Origin: Lunularia cruciata
Lineage: Eukaryota > Streptophyta > Marchantiopsida > Lunulariales > Lunulariaceae
Direction of reading: 5' to 3'
NCBI GenBank assembly: GCA_948567375.1
Contig: OX419757.1
Span: 13,640,001-13,704,000 of the forward strand
DNA length: 64,000 bases
Shown: in pieces, positions 1 to 13,137 of the stretch
Position numbering within the stretch: the stretch's first letter is position 1
Layout of the letters: every line of letters begins with the position of its first letter
The notes under the pieces: generated by a model
What the model was told of the DNA's origin: nothing
The model's input: the letters and a program-made list of their open reading frames with translations, nothing else
Database searches by the model: none
Made by a program: the position numbers and the translations under genes

Positions 1-330
1 ATGAATGAACCACAAACAATAGCAGTACAAAGGAAATCTTATGTTGGGTCAAACTCAAGGGAAACTCCCTTCTTGGCTGATGATAGTATAAAAAATCAAC
101 ATGGTAGCACTAGCAATGGAAGCCTTAGAGGATGTCCTACACTTTTACCAAGAGCTTGACTGACAATACCATCAGGGACCACGGCATGCTTGTAAGACAA
201 CTCCATAGAATCTTGCAAAAGAGTGCCAAGGAGAAAGCTTATCTTCATAACAAGTCAACAAATAGTAAGAAAGAGGTAGAAATTGAGAAGAAATTTCCCA
301 ATGAGCTAGACCAGACCTTGGAGAAGTAAC
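1..330 (+). pseudogene. Decayed coding fragment at the left edge
   Basis: From base 1 a frame is open for about 50 codons (polar, S/N/Q-rich). It then continues in another frame at 132-329 as a lysine/glutamate-rich 65-residue stretch with the look of a coiled coil. The next 700 bp contain scattered polar codons with many stops. No domain is recognised. It may be the end of a decayed retroelement gag or a coiled-coil gene lying mostly to the left of the window. Low certainty. Confidence 0.2.
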
Positions 331-3300
331 AACAAGAAGGGATGGAAGGAGAACAAAGAGGTTATATGAGCTTAGAATTATAATCTTGCTAATATTAGAT
401 AAGAGGCTGCTTAGCAACAAGAAATCCATGCTGAGCATATCCAAGCACAAGGTTGCTACCTTACAAGGTAGATTGGACAAGGCTTGTGCCAAGACAAGAA
501 CCTAAAGAAGCTAACCAATTTTCATATCTAGAACGTCAACATGAGCCTCAAATGCAAATGAAAGAAGGAGGATGAGCAACAAAAAATGATACAAAACAAG
601 TTGTGGATTGATTTCCAAAATGAACAAACAAACTAGAGAATGAATAGGTGGGGTTACAAGTTACAATTGGATATAATTCTTCAACAAACTTGAGATCAAA
701 ATAGGAGAGCTAATTGAGTAAACATTTGCAAAGGACTACAAGACCCAAATTCAAATGTTGATGAGAAAAGGCCTACCTACCAAGCAACTCAAGACTTTGT
801 TTGTCAAACTCTATGAGCATACAAAGACTAAGTTCCAAGAAATACAAGAAACCACCCTTTGGGGAATTGAGGATTACCAATAGGAGCTCAAATTCTTCCT
901 CCAATAGTGCAAGAGAGAAGCAAGTTCATCTCAACACCTTATGTTCAAATGAGTGAACAATTTTATATAGAACAACAATCTTGTTAGAACATTTGTGGTA
1001 AGATAGAATAATCCTTGGACCACTTTGTACTCAATGCCTCATACCAATACATACTTCATAGAAGCTTAGTTAGGATATGATATGAAAACCTCCATATGGA
1101 CCACTACCCAACATTCTAATGGTAAGTGATGGCGGATTAGCTAAATTGGCTATTCCATGTGGTCTTCACCAACTTATGTGACATTAGGATTAGATAAGTA
1201 AAAAGGATGTGATTAGCACTAAGATGTAATTAGAAGATTTCCAATACATTATAGTTGCTAGATCACTTTGGCGGCTAAGTAGGACATGTATGAGGGGCCA
1301 AGGCTGAGTCATCATCATGTTCCTTTGGTGAATCCTTCTTTTGTAGCAAATGAAGTTTATACCATCCAAACAATTAAGTTGGCATATGTGTATTTATCTA
1401 TGTCTTGTATGAATGATTGCATGCTTAATTGAGTAGAAAAGAGGATATTGAAGTAGGAGCAAAATCACTTGAGTGAAGAGAATAGTTATTAGGGAACTAG
1501 AGTATTCATCTCTAGGGGATTTGCAATGGTCAAGGACAATATAGTGATAGATTGCCAAACACTCAGAGTATCATAAATTGTAGATTAAGCAACATGATGC
1601 ATTTAGGACTCTTGTGCCTTATGGGAAGAATAAAATGTTATTTCACAATGTTGACCAGAATAGTCATTAGGATGACCAGACTCTTGGAAGATCCTACTCC
1701 CTCTTCATATGCACACTCTAAGATACTAATTGTAGGGCTTTGTAGTAATGTTGAACTGTGATGCAAGCAAGAATCTTAGTACATATGATTCTTCAATGAT
1801 GTAATCCTAAATCTGGTTGTGCAAACTGAAGGCAAGGAAAGTCCAAGGAAAAAATGACATTTATTATAAATGAACCATCACATTCAAAAATATTTTGGAC
1901 TAGATTTATAGTGAGGGTGATTATTTTGGATTTATCTTTTTGTAGTGCATTCCATATGGTGACATTACCTCTTATGGTAATGACTTTGCCCAAGAGATTA
2001 AATAGGAAATAATAGCAGGTTATCATTGTGACTCTTTGCCTTGTTTTTAGTCATCTCCAACTCATATCTTCATGGGACCAACTAGTTCTTACCACATTGT
2101 TACAAATTTTATTGACATTTTATCATTAAAGTAATGATTGCTTAACATGATGGAATTTAGATAATTGCTAAGAAAAATGTAAAATAACTTCAAAATTTAA
2201 GTGCAATCAAACCAAATTTTATTATCATAGGCTTGATTCAAAGCATGATTGAAATTATCTTAAAATATATCCAAAGTATATATTAATTAAAAATACATAT
2301 TTTTTATTAGTCATTCAATGTAAAAGAATAATAAAGAAGATATGAAGACCCATAAGTTATACAAAATTAGTAAGGAGAAAATAAGGCTAAGCCCATTAAG
2401 CATCACACTAGAGCATATCTAAAGCTCATAAAGCATCCAAAGAAGCATAACTTAGGATGATTTGTTTTGTATAGATTATGAAAACCATTGCTTTATATAA
2501 AGCAATAAATATTAATTTTCTAAAATGAGCTCACAAATAAGAAAGTGATAATGATAACCCTATTGCATATAATATTAAGCTTTTATGCAATCCTTGGCAA
2601 ATATGTCAAACCACCCTTAATACTATATAATTTCAAGGCTGAAGTAACAAAGAGTGGACCTTATTACTTATATCTATATTTGAAGACCATACTACCCCCA
2701 ATCTACTTGCTATCATATGACACCTTCTTGTACATATTAGCCTATATCTTATTTTGGTGGTTATAAATTAGTTATAATTAACCAAGTTTGGTAATAATAA
2801 ATGAGTAGTAGTAATTATCTCTTGTATATAAACATTGATGAAGTCATTTTGGAGAAACTTGTCTATGAGACAATGACTAGGTGGTTTGAGGCGAGTGGAG
2901 AAAATGAGAGAGTGAATGATCTATTTCCTTTTGATTTATTATATTTAATGCTGCTACATATCAACTTTTTCTTCCTTCTAGCACATGTTGCACACACACA
3001 ATTATTATTCAATGTATCCCTCCTTTGGATGAGAGGTAGGCCTACCTTTAATTTTATTTAAATTTCATTTAGGTTGATACATAATTACCCACTCCAAAAT
3101 TTTATCTTGTGTGGAACTTGTAATTTTAACTTGTAGTATATTATGACTTGACTATCTTTGGTCATATATAAGTTTCTCTAACCCATATCTTTTTCATTTG
3201 TAAGGCATATAAGCACTCGTTCTATATCAAATATCTACTCTCTTGTATATATAAAAACAAAGTCTCAATAATATCATGTTTAGCAATTTTATCTCAGTTT

Positions 3301-3599
3301 TATCTCCTCTTAACTACAATTTGTCATCTATACTCTTGTTATATATAAGAAAATGCCACACTCACAAGTAAGAAATAAAGATGTAGATAGATAAAAACCT
3401 CTATGCAACCTTTGTGTTAAAGAGATAGTAGGTTATAAGAAACTGAAATTCCAAGTGAACAAGTCAAGCAGATAAAAGAACAAGAAATGTACTGAGACCA
3501 ATAATTTAATAAATAATTAAAACTACTATATATGGTTTTAATAATATTATATACCATTTGAGATGAGTATTAGCTGGCTTCATAGTAAGATTAGCCATT
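331..3599. other. AT-rich intergenic DNA, nothing recognised
   Basis: Short open frames here (for example 1552-1761, 2545-2766 and 2801-3061) are low-complexity, hydrophobic or AT-driven. They show no domain, no conserved motif and no consistent codon usage. No RNA gene or terminal repeat was seen. Confidence 0.4.
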
Positions 3600-4190
3600 A
3601 ACTCAGATTAGCCATTAACCTCCAATATCTTTCTATCTACACAAGTTTTGAGACTAATCAACAACACATTCAAATTTGTGTCCTTTGCATGTCTCCTCCT
3701 CGTCTCCTACACCAACAACTTCAACTCGTGTAGCCTTGTTTCTTCAATACACACACTAGCCTCTGTACTCAGCATCACGTTCATCCTTATTACAATCTCC
3801 TTCAATGGCTCCAGTCTCATTTTCCTCTCCCGTTCCTGATCTGCAAGCCAATCTTCTCAGTACATTGCCAATTCTGCCTCAAACTCGGCTTTCACAACTT
3901 CCTTCTCCTTCTCCTTATGTACAATCTTCTCCTCCTTATTGCGAAGTAACTCTTGCAACCTCTCTTCTTCTCTATATCTCACTGTCAACTCTTGTTGCCA
4001 CAGTTGCTTCTTCTCTTCTATACTCTCCATCACCCTATCTTGTTCCTTTTTGGCTATTCTTGCCATAGCATGGATAATCTCTAATCTCAAATCAGCAAAT
4101 TGCTGCTTCAAGATCTCATTCTCAGCAACTTGTCTCTCTTCTTACTCATAATACTTATTCCTCAAAAGATTTCTCAATATTTTATAACCC
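3600..4190 (-). pseudogene. Decayed coiled-coil reading frame
   Basis: On the minus strand 3857-4111 encodes 84 residues beginning MKQQFADLRLEIIHAM. They are rich in E, K, Q and R with heptad-like spacing, typical of a coiled coil. After one stop the same frame continues leftwards to about 3600 with further charged residues, then another stop. There is no enzyme motif. It could be the coiled-coil part of a decayed host gene or of a retroelement-associated extra ORF. The composition resembles the frame at 17.3-18.9 kb, but I could not show homology. Confidence 0.35.
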
Positions 4191-7100
4191 ATGCTTATAA
4201 GAAGAGATCCAAGTACCTTAATAGCCTACTAAGTGTTTAAGAAGGTTCTTAGGTATCTTTTTAATATTCCTTATGAAACTTTATTGTAACATTTTGGAAT
4301 ATATTTTAAAATTTTCTAGTATGTAATAATAAATTTCTAGTGTATAAAATTATAAATCATAAGATAATTATGGTAAATTGCTAAAGTGTTGCAAGCTCTT
4401 CTTCAACTAGTCAATATTTCTTTATGATAAGCTTTAATTTTTAAACATTTTAAAGATATATTTAGCACTACAAAGATGACAAGTAGCCTACCATATCAAG
4501 CAAGGATATTTTAAAACTAATTACACCGCATGTATTAGTTATTGCTATAATTAACCCTATGTTTTGTGAGATTCTATCAACTTCATGCTTGTCATAATGC
4601 TAAAAAACAATTGCATATAAAGAAAGTTGGATCTCATAAAAGAAAAGAGGATGTGCTAGAAATGAAAGGTTTTGATCTAAAAATGTAGAATATAAGATTA
4701 TATAATATGAGGAGGAATATTAAATTAAGAACCAATAAGATATATAGATTTGAGAGTAGGAAAAGGAACAATTTAGTTGGGATTTTGTACATAAGATCTA
4801 TATAAGGACTATCTCTTACCAAAGGAGTACCTCTTGTGATAATTTGTGCATACATCATGTGTTAGAAAGAAGGAAAAGGATGTATTAAGCACAATCAATA
4901 ATAGTAACTCAAGAGGAAATCTCTCATTCACTCATTTGCTTTCTATTCAAAATTTCCTCCAAGATAGCTCATAAGAAAGACTTCACAAATATTAACATAA
5001 AAAATCCTTCAATAGCACCCACATGGAAGTCTTTTAGAGGTAGAAGTTCCTCCAAAATTAAACACCATAATAGTAGCACCTCACAAGTAGAAATTTCCAC
5101 TCTTCACTTATTGGACTTTTCACTTCACTTAGCCATAATAAATTTATTAAAGATACCTCTACCTTATTTAATATTTAAATTATTTAGTTATAGCTAACTC
5201 AATAATACTAAAATACTATTAATGACTAAATACACTTGTATTGTCTAAATATTGACCAAAATCAAATATATTGATAAGAAATAGGTTGTTCTCATGAGGA
5301 TATGGTTTTGAAATGGCTAGCTTTGAAATGGCTAGATGAGATCCTAGTTCCAAAGAAAGAAGGTTAGGTTCTTGCTTTGGAGAAATTCCCTCCTAACATA
5401 CATGCTTCACTTATCCACCACTAGGTAGAAACAGATCATTATAAAAGTATTCTTCATTGCTCTCTATCCTCTCACCATATTTCTTATCAAATAATTGACA
5501 AACGCAAAGAATTTTCTACTTCAAAGAATGCCATTCACTAATCACTCTTCAAGTTGTACTCAAAAGAATTACTTGCAAAAGATGAATTTACTTTAGGAAA
5601 GTTCTTGCAAAAAAGAGAGGATTTACTTGCACAACAACTAATTTTATAGTCAAGTCTCTTTGGCCAATGGTCTTCAATAGGTATCCCATTAATATCCTCA
5701 CACGAGAACTCTTTGGTGGTTTTGGTATGCACCTACAATCTTTGGTGTCAATTCTTTGCTTAGGTGTTGCTACTATTCAAATTTGTAGAACATTCTTTGG
5801 TTCTAAAATTCTTTGGGCAAATATTCCTTTGAACACTTCCTCTTCGGCTTGGTCCATTCTTTGTACTTTGTACTTTCTTAGCATCTCCTTCTTCATATCC
5901 ATTTATTTTTATTGTCCTAGCCTACTTTTTTGTACCTTCTCATGTTAGGAGATGGATCCAAAGAATGCACAAACACAATGGTTTCTACTTCTCCTCTTGA
6001 ATCAGAAAATAACACCTTGCATCTTTACAAAAAGTAGAAAAATACCAACAAATTGTAAATTTTTGACTTTTTTGTGGATACTACAACACTCTAGGTTATT
6101 ATAAAGAAACTTTACAAACTTGATTTTCATGGACTAAAGAAATGTTATGGCTAAAGAGTGTAGCTTTTTCATTAATTATAAGAGATAATAACTATATATG
6201 TATTCTCATATTGCTTTTGAAAATATTGTATGATAAGCATAAGAGATTTGGCTCCTTATAAGCAAGAAAGATAAGGTATACAAGAATGAGAACGTATTAT
6301 GAACATTGAAAGATATACAATATATCAAGAATTCAGGATTCCGACCATAATTACGAAAGGAAAGACAAATTTGATACTTGCTTGCTTGAAATTGTTATAG
6401 GTAAACTTTGAATTTGAAAAACTATATCCTAATTTTTATGATGAGGAAATGAAAAATACAATTCCTTAAAGTATGGTTGATACGTTTTATATATCTTTTG
6501 ATTGGGTGTAGTAAGTATTAGATACTGCCAATTAAATGTCTTGGAGCTTGAACAATACTTGCCAAAACTTGCCAAAGAAGAAAGACTAGCACCAAATATA
6601 AGTACTTTGAAAAGATGTCAAACTAGACCTAAGAGATTCAAGTATTCTATCATACAGGAGCTTGGCCTCAAGGATAATCTATTATGTGAATGTTAAGAGC
6701 TGAGTATTCTACTTAATTTATTCAAAAATATAACAATTATAGTGCCATTAAGACATGTGATGGGATCCAGGATCCAAGCTCATACTCTTAACTTGAGTTT
6801 GTTATTGCAAACTGTTAGAAAAATACAATTGCTTTTTGAATTTATGACTTATTCTTTTAGCAACTTTATGCAAATAAAAAGATGCTGAAAAATCTTTAGT
6901 CATGTCTAACCACCGTTATAAATTAGAGCTACCACTCAAAATAATGAAGATGAGTACTTATCTATTCTTGATTTCTCTTGATAGAGAGTTGATTTACTTT
7001 TTGTAATCAGACCAAATAAAGAATATGATCATACATAAGATATAATTGATTTCATTGTATAATAGTATGTTATGGATGGAAAATAAGTATATTCACTATC

Positions 7101-8029
7101 CTTAACCAAATTTCTGGTTATTTTGTATTATAAAAATATACTACTATTAATAATCATTCATGAACACAAAAACAATAGTTTCTCTTAGTGGAATTAGCAT
7201 CCTTGAGATGAAGATAAACTGATGTAAACCATATATAACCTCTATTTATATCAAGTTCCAAGAGTAAAGTTAAAAGTATGAAAATTCACAATAGGGTAAT
7301 TTAAGTCATATTGTTCTAGAATTGAACATGTTGATCCCCCTTGATTCAGTGGCTAAAAACTAAATAAAAAATATTTGGATTGTAAAACCTTCTTTAAAAT
7401 ATTAGTGTTACAACATCCATATAATAATAGATGAATTTCCAACTAAAACTGTATTAACTAGTTAGATACTTGAATACCACTAGCATCCTCTTGAGTTTGC
7501 TAAATCTCACCATTGATATTTTTCTTTTCCATACCTTGAGTTGAAATCTTATGACCAAGCCTTCTCAATTTTTGGTTTTCTTGCATAAAACTTAAAGAAG
7601 CTATTTGTGGAGTCAATTAAGATTGCAACCTCAATAATAAAAGAATTAATGGAAATGCAAATAGACTCGTTACTGTCAATATGAGCACCTAGGCTATTCA
7701 TACAAGCAAATTGCATGCTCTTGAAGACTTGATTTTTCTCTTCCTTTATAGTGTGTCAAGCTTCTCTTTCTCTATATTGCATCAAGCGTCTAGTAATCAA
7801 CCTAATTATCTAAACGACTTTTGTATAAATTATGTTTTATCACATGGTCAAAATGTTGATGAGTATTATATGTTGTTCATGTGAGATCTCTTTCCTCCAA
7901 TCTTCTCTTCTTGACCAAAAGACCAAAAGAGACAAAAAGTGGTACAGAAGCAACACACAAGACTCACCATATGAGAATACTTTGGATTACATGCAGTCAT
8001 CTTCAAGCCATAGATGATTTCATGTAAGG
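4191..8029. other. AT-rich intergenic DNA with a dispersed repeat
   Basis: No supported gene. Positions 4960-5120 resemble 19800-19960 on the same strand (both carry a segment reading like TCTTTTAGAGGTAGAAGTTCC or its diverged form, followed by matching blocks). They therefore look like two old copies of one interspersed repeat. A minus-strand open frame at 5538-5732 is short and unrecognised. Confidence 0.35.
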
Positions 8030-8039
8030 GTGATTGGTT

Positions 8040-8535
8040 TCTTATAGCCTCAGCCTTTGGCATAGTAGGTATAAAGGTACAAAACAAACACAAGAACATT
8101 GTTAAATGTGAGCTATATGAATCAAAGGGGAAGAGAAGTGCAATTTACACTACAAACCTAAAGAAATGCAATTTGCAGAGCAGACCCCTTTGGCATAGTG
8201 GGTGTAAGACCATGAAAGAAGCACAACAAACACAAAGAATACTATCTAGTGTGAGTTGCAAGACTGCAAGAGAACTACATGACATACCTTGAGAAGCTAG
8301 AATTGCAATTAGAACCAAAGAAGTGCAGTTTACATATTAGACCTAAAGAAATATAGTTTTTGTAATAGAATCCTTTGAAATATTCAGTGTAAGGAAAAAA
8401 AACACAACAAACACAAAGAACACTATCTAATGTGAACTGCAAGAATGCAAGAGCACCAAAGAAGTGCAATTTATGCAACAAACTTAGAGAAGTGCAATTT
8501 ACAAGGTAGACCTACAGAAATACAGTTTGTATGAC
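8040..8535 (+). repeat. Diverged tandem repeat, about three units
   Basis: Three consecutive blocks share the same string of landmarks: TTTGGCATAGTRGGTRTAAG, then CACAACAAACACAAAGAA, then CTATCTARTGTGARYTGCAAG, then AAGAARTGCAATTTRC. The landmarks recur at roughly 8057, 8190 and 8371, so the period is uneven (about 135 and 180 bp). The first unit is shortened. This looks like the remains of a small satellite array or a locally duplicated repeat. Confidence 0.55.
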
Positions 8536-11500
8536 AGTTTGTATAACTATATTTTGTAGGGTGCAAAAAAAGTCTTTATATGGTATTTGTGGATTTCAGA
8601 CCCCAAACCCTACAATTAAGTAGTCTTGCTTATGACCAAAGAAAATAAATTACTCTTTCTAGAACTTGCATTTGATTTTTCACCAAAAGAATATATACTT
8701 ATCAGGAGTAGTAGTAGGAGTATGCTACTACAAGCATATGAATTCCTCATATATTGCTAAAGATGAGATAAAATTTGAAAATAATAAAACATATCCAAAA
8801 ATCCATTAAATAATAAATACGTATGATCCATAGTTATGAATAAAGTATTAGTGAGATCAAAAGGAGAGGTAGTCTTTTTAGGCATGCATATCTTATCTAA
8901 TGAGTGTTGTTGATATCAAAGGGAACTAGCATCTCTTTGAAAGTATACATATCTTGTGCAAAGAGTTATATTGGGTACGTCTCTTGATAAGGTATGTATT
9001 TATAATACCCATTGAGATCCAAAATATTTAACAATATGAAGTTACTAAATTGATCTAAAAATCAAATTTCAAAACAAATAATTTTATATTCTTCAATTTT
9101 ATTTATTTGATATTTAATAAAAAATCACAGATCATTATTTTCTAAAACCAAAGAATATAGGTTGTACTTAAGGTGAGAGATATAATTTTGGAGGGATAAA
9201 TTTGTTTCCCATAAGCTATATAAAGATCTTCCAACTTTCTTTAGTACCTTTGAAGATAATTAATGTAGAGATTTACTAATAAGTATACTAGTAAGGAGAA
9301 AAGCTATTCTAAATAGAATTCTTTGATCAAAATAATCTCTTAGATAAATTATTCAAAAATATATTTGAAATCCCTTGTGGAAAAATCTCAACTATATATT
9401 TGTTAATGGACTTATCGTCATTATCAAGTGCCGTACTAAGAAGTGATGTCATGACAAAAGATATCAAATATCCAGAATGTTGGACTTTCCCTTGAGTTGT
9501 CACTCAATTTTGTTGTTAGGACAAATCAACTAGAGCATAATAATAAGGTTAGCTAATGTAATGCATAAAAATTAATACAATAGAAATTTCAATTATGAAT
9601 TCCATTGACTCCAAGCCAAGTATCATATACAAAGGTATAACTCTAAATCTTAATGATTTTGTGTAGTCTCTTATCTAATCTTCACAAGTAATTGGATTAA
9701 GATTCAAAAGGTGTGTCTTTTCTTTCTCTTCAACATTCCTTTCTATCAACTAGCACAAATAAAATTCCATTCATTAAAAGTGCTTGTTGACTCTACACAT
9801 CATAGTGAAGTGTAATTCTTAATTAGCAAAATCTAAAAGGATGATGTATCATGTAGATTAAGATACCATGAAGATGGATAGCTAAATATATTATACATAT
9901 TTAGCTCTTGGCTCTATTAGAACTAGGTGTGCTCTTAACAAGGAACTTTGAAAGTCTTATCAAGTATCATCTTGTTATAACCACTTGACTTCTCCTTATT
10001 TATATATTTAACTTGTGCAATTGGTTAAGTTTGTCTATTGCAATTTAGACAATTGATATAATATATAATATGATACTATTTTCAAAAATAGAAGTTTCCT
10101 CTATTTTTTTATAATTATACCTCATCAAAATCGTTAGGTGGTATATATTGGAAATATTTTGATATCCATAAGGCCCACTTCATCTTATAATTATAAAATA
10201 AGCTTGTATGAATTGTTTACATCATGGATGCATATTTTTTGAAGAGACATGAAAGTGAAATCCGATCCATTATCTATCTAGCTTCTTTGAGTGGCTCTTA
10301 TTACTATCTCCATCTCCATCTCCATCATCAATCAATGTATGAAATAATATAGTGTTTTCTCCTTTAACAATCTATAAAATTTTGATAGGAATATTTTAGA
10401 GTTATTTAATTTAGCTCTTAATTAGACTAACCTTTTAAAACTTAATTTGATGATTCTGCAAGTATCTCTACAAGATGTTCTTAAGAGCATCATTGATGAC
10501 CTGAAATTGGGATATAAGTGTTCTTTTTAACTCTTACAAAGAACAAAGTGGGTATAACACAAAATTATATTCTATTTAAACACTTAATACCTCCACCAAG
10601 ATTTTATGATACCTTATAGCTTGCTTCTAGCAAATAGTATTTGGTTATAATATCATGTAAGTTGGTGGCCAAAAACCATCACTCACCATCCAACAAAATT
10701 TTGCCATTTACAAATAATTATCTCAGTCAAATGGACAATTCATGAGAAAACAAGCTTAAATTTATTCTTCTCAAAGTACAACTCCTTCCACTTAGTAAGG
10801 CCAAGCATGTGCATTGGTAACTCAAAAAATATAATTAATATGTTTTTACATTGTTTGAATATAATATTCCTTATAACTTTTTTTTCATTATTAAAGAAAA
10901 ATAAATCATTTTTAAATCAAAGCATGAATTGTATATGTCCATCATAGGTGATAGAAACAATTGCAAACACTAAAGGTTCATTAAATATAAGCATGATATT
11001 TATAAATTTTGATGGAAATATGACATTATAAACTAACATCAATTATAAGCATAAATCACATTGATACAAAAATCCTGATGATTTTGATATATGTTTTCAA
11101 CATCAACATTTGCCTTTTTTGCATTTTAATACTAATTTTGGGGACTACAACATTGAGGGAGAAACTAATGAGGATAAAAAAGCACAAGGATGTAAACATA
11201 ACTAAAAGGATCATACAATAAACTCTTTCTAAGTTTTAGTGCCTAGTTTTAGTAGGTTGGAAAGTAGGAATTACAAAGAAGAATAACTAAAGAAAGTTTA
11301 CAAAATATTTGGCTTTCAACATATTTTATATCCAAGCCCTTATTCTTATCTTTATTTTATTTTATTTGTTAATCAAAGTACTCAAAACATACACTTTGTT
11401 TCTAAGAGTCAACTAACCACTACATGGTGAAATTACAGAACAGAAAAGAGCAGAACTTACAAATATTTTTTAAATTGACATTTAATATGTTATAAAATTC

Positions 11501-11745
11501 AAAAATTAATATATAATAAAAATTTACTATATATAATTGATTTAAACAGCTGAAATATATTTTCCTAAGCTTACAAGATATGAAGAGAAGGTAGTATCTT
11601 TACTTGCTTCTTTAAGTATACCTCGTCTATAACTAAAATGTTTTACACTTTTCTATAACTATTTGGCATTATAAAATCTACTTCCACATCAAAATTAGAT
11701 TCTCTATAATTTCAATTTCCTGTGAATGAACACCATTGTAGATAT
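8536..11745. other. AT-rich intergenic DNA, nothing recognised
   Basis: No open frame of convincing length or composition and no clear repeat boundaries. The sequence has the high A+T and mixed stop density of long-decayed transposon debris. Confidence 0.35.
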
Positions 11746-12762
11746 TTATGTTTTTCTTAAAGCTTTGATAGTAGGTTCATTATTACTCTCAAAATCTATA
11801 AACTCAATTATTGTCATATTTATGAATATTCCTCTGATATGAGATTGATCAATGAGGCTCTCTAAAAACTCATCAAGATATTGTTCTACTTTCTCAATCT
11901 CAAAAGCTTCAATCATGATTTTTTCCTCATTATCCACTTCCAAATAATATCATCTATCATATCTTTATAACTGACCTCTAAAAAGAGCTTTACCCTGGAA
12001 CATTCTTATGTGAAATTAATAATTATTGATAGGTGTAGAATTGACCATTTTATAGTAATTTAAGTATCAATAACTAATGTATTTGCTTTTAACACCAACA
12101 CATAATATTCAATTGGTTGTCTTATGTGAGACTTATAATTATTGATAGGTATGGAGTTGACCATTTACAGCAATATAAATATCAATAATCAATGTATTTT
12201 TGTTTTGATACCACACATGATATTAAAGTGGTCGTTTAAGGTTGTGGACCTTGAAATAGTATATAATTTTCACATCAATGAATGGATGAGAGGAGCGTTA
12301 CTTTATGAAATGAGAAAGATAGTCGTAATTTTGACTTGCTTTGCAAATCTTTCACTTGACAACCAAGATTTTTATCCAATAGTAAGATCATCTTCTCCTT
12401 TATAATTCTACAATTCTTGCATCAAAATCAGACTAGAGCTTTTGAAAATAAACCACCACTCTTTCTAGCTTTCATATTTTCTATCCATACCCTTCTAAGT
12501 TTAGGAAAATTTTATTTCTTTTCAAGAAAAAGGGAAGTTTCAAGATCCTGTAAATTGAAAAAGAGATTAGTTTCATAAGCTTATTTATATTGGGTTTGAG
12601 ATAGCATTGTATATTTTGACTTTGCAATGGCACCTTGCTTTCCTTAAGTAGCTTATGTATTTTAGATCTTTGTATGTAATTTAGACTAATCTCATTCATG
12701 CTAAAGACATAAGAAGGTTCATCATCATACATATCTAGCTTTATGCTCTCTATGTATTCCAA
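11746..12762 (-). pseudogene. Two unrecognised minus-strand open frames
   Basis: 12481-12762 (93 residues, MEYIESIKLDMYDDEPSYVF...) and 11746-11943 (65 residues, MEVDNEEKIMIEAFEIEKVE...) lie in the same direction about 540 bp apart. Both are acidic with hydrophobic patches and look more protein-like than nearby shadow frames. They could be pieces of one decayed gene, possibly a retroelement protease/linker region. No motif supports a specific call. Confidence 0.2.
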
Positions 12763-12803
12763 AGCAATATTTTTTATATCAACTAAGCTACTTGCACCAT
12801 ACT

Positions 12804-12834
12804 ATATATATATATATAAATAAATATAAAAATA
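12804..12834. repeat. AT microsatellite
   Basis: A short run of alternating AT followed by TAAA/TATA units. A CT run of about 16 bp lies further on near 13280. Simple sequence repeats with no other significance seen. Confidence 0.7.
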
Positions 12835-13036
12835 TTGAACTTTAGTATGCACCTTCAAACTGAGAGGATGTGCAAGCTTTAGTGCTCTTACTAGTTGCTT
12901 CATCAAACTTTTTTACCTATAGAAGCAACTAAAGCATCTTAAAGTACAACATGATTAGTTTCAATGGAATTGAACAACTCTCATATTGCTTTCTCTACAA
13001 CTAAACTTAAATATATCATTCTCAACCACTTCTGAG

Positions 13037-13137
13037 GAGTTTAGTAGTATCTTTATGAGTTTAGTAGTATCTTTATGAGTTTAGTAGTATCTTTATGAGT
13101 TTAGTAGTATCTTTATGAGTTTAGTAATATCTTTATG
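13037..13137 (+). repeat. 20-bp minisatellite, five copies
   Basis: Five head-to-tail copies of GAGTTTAGTAGTATCTTTAT. The first four are identical and the fifth has a single change (GTAAT). A diverged sixth copy appears near 13170 after an interruption. The near-identity of the units suggests recent slippage or unequal exchange. Confidence 0.9.
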
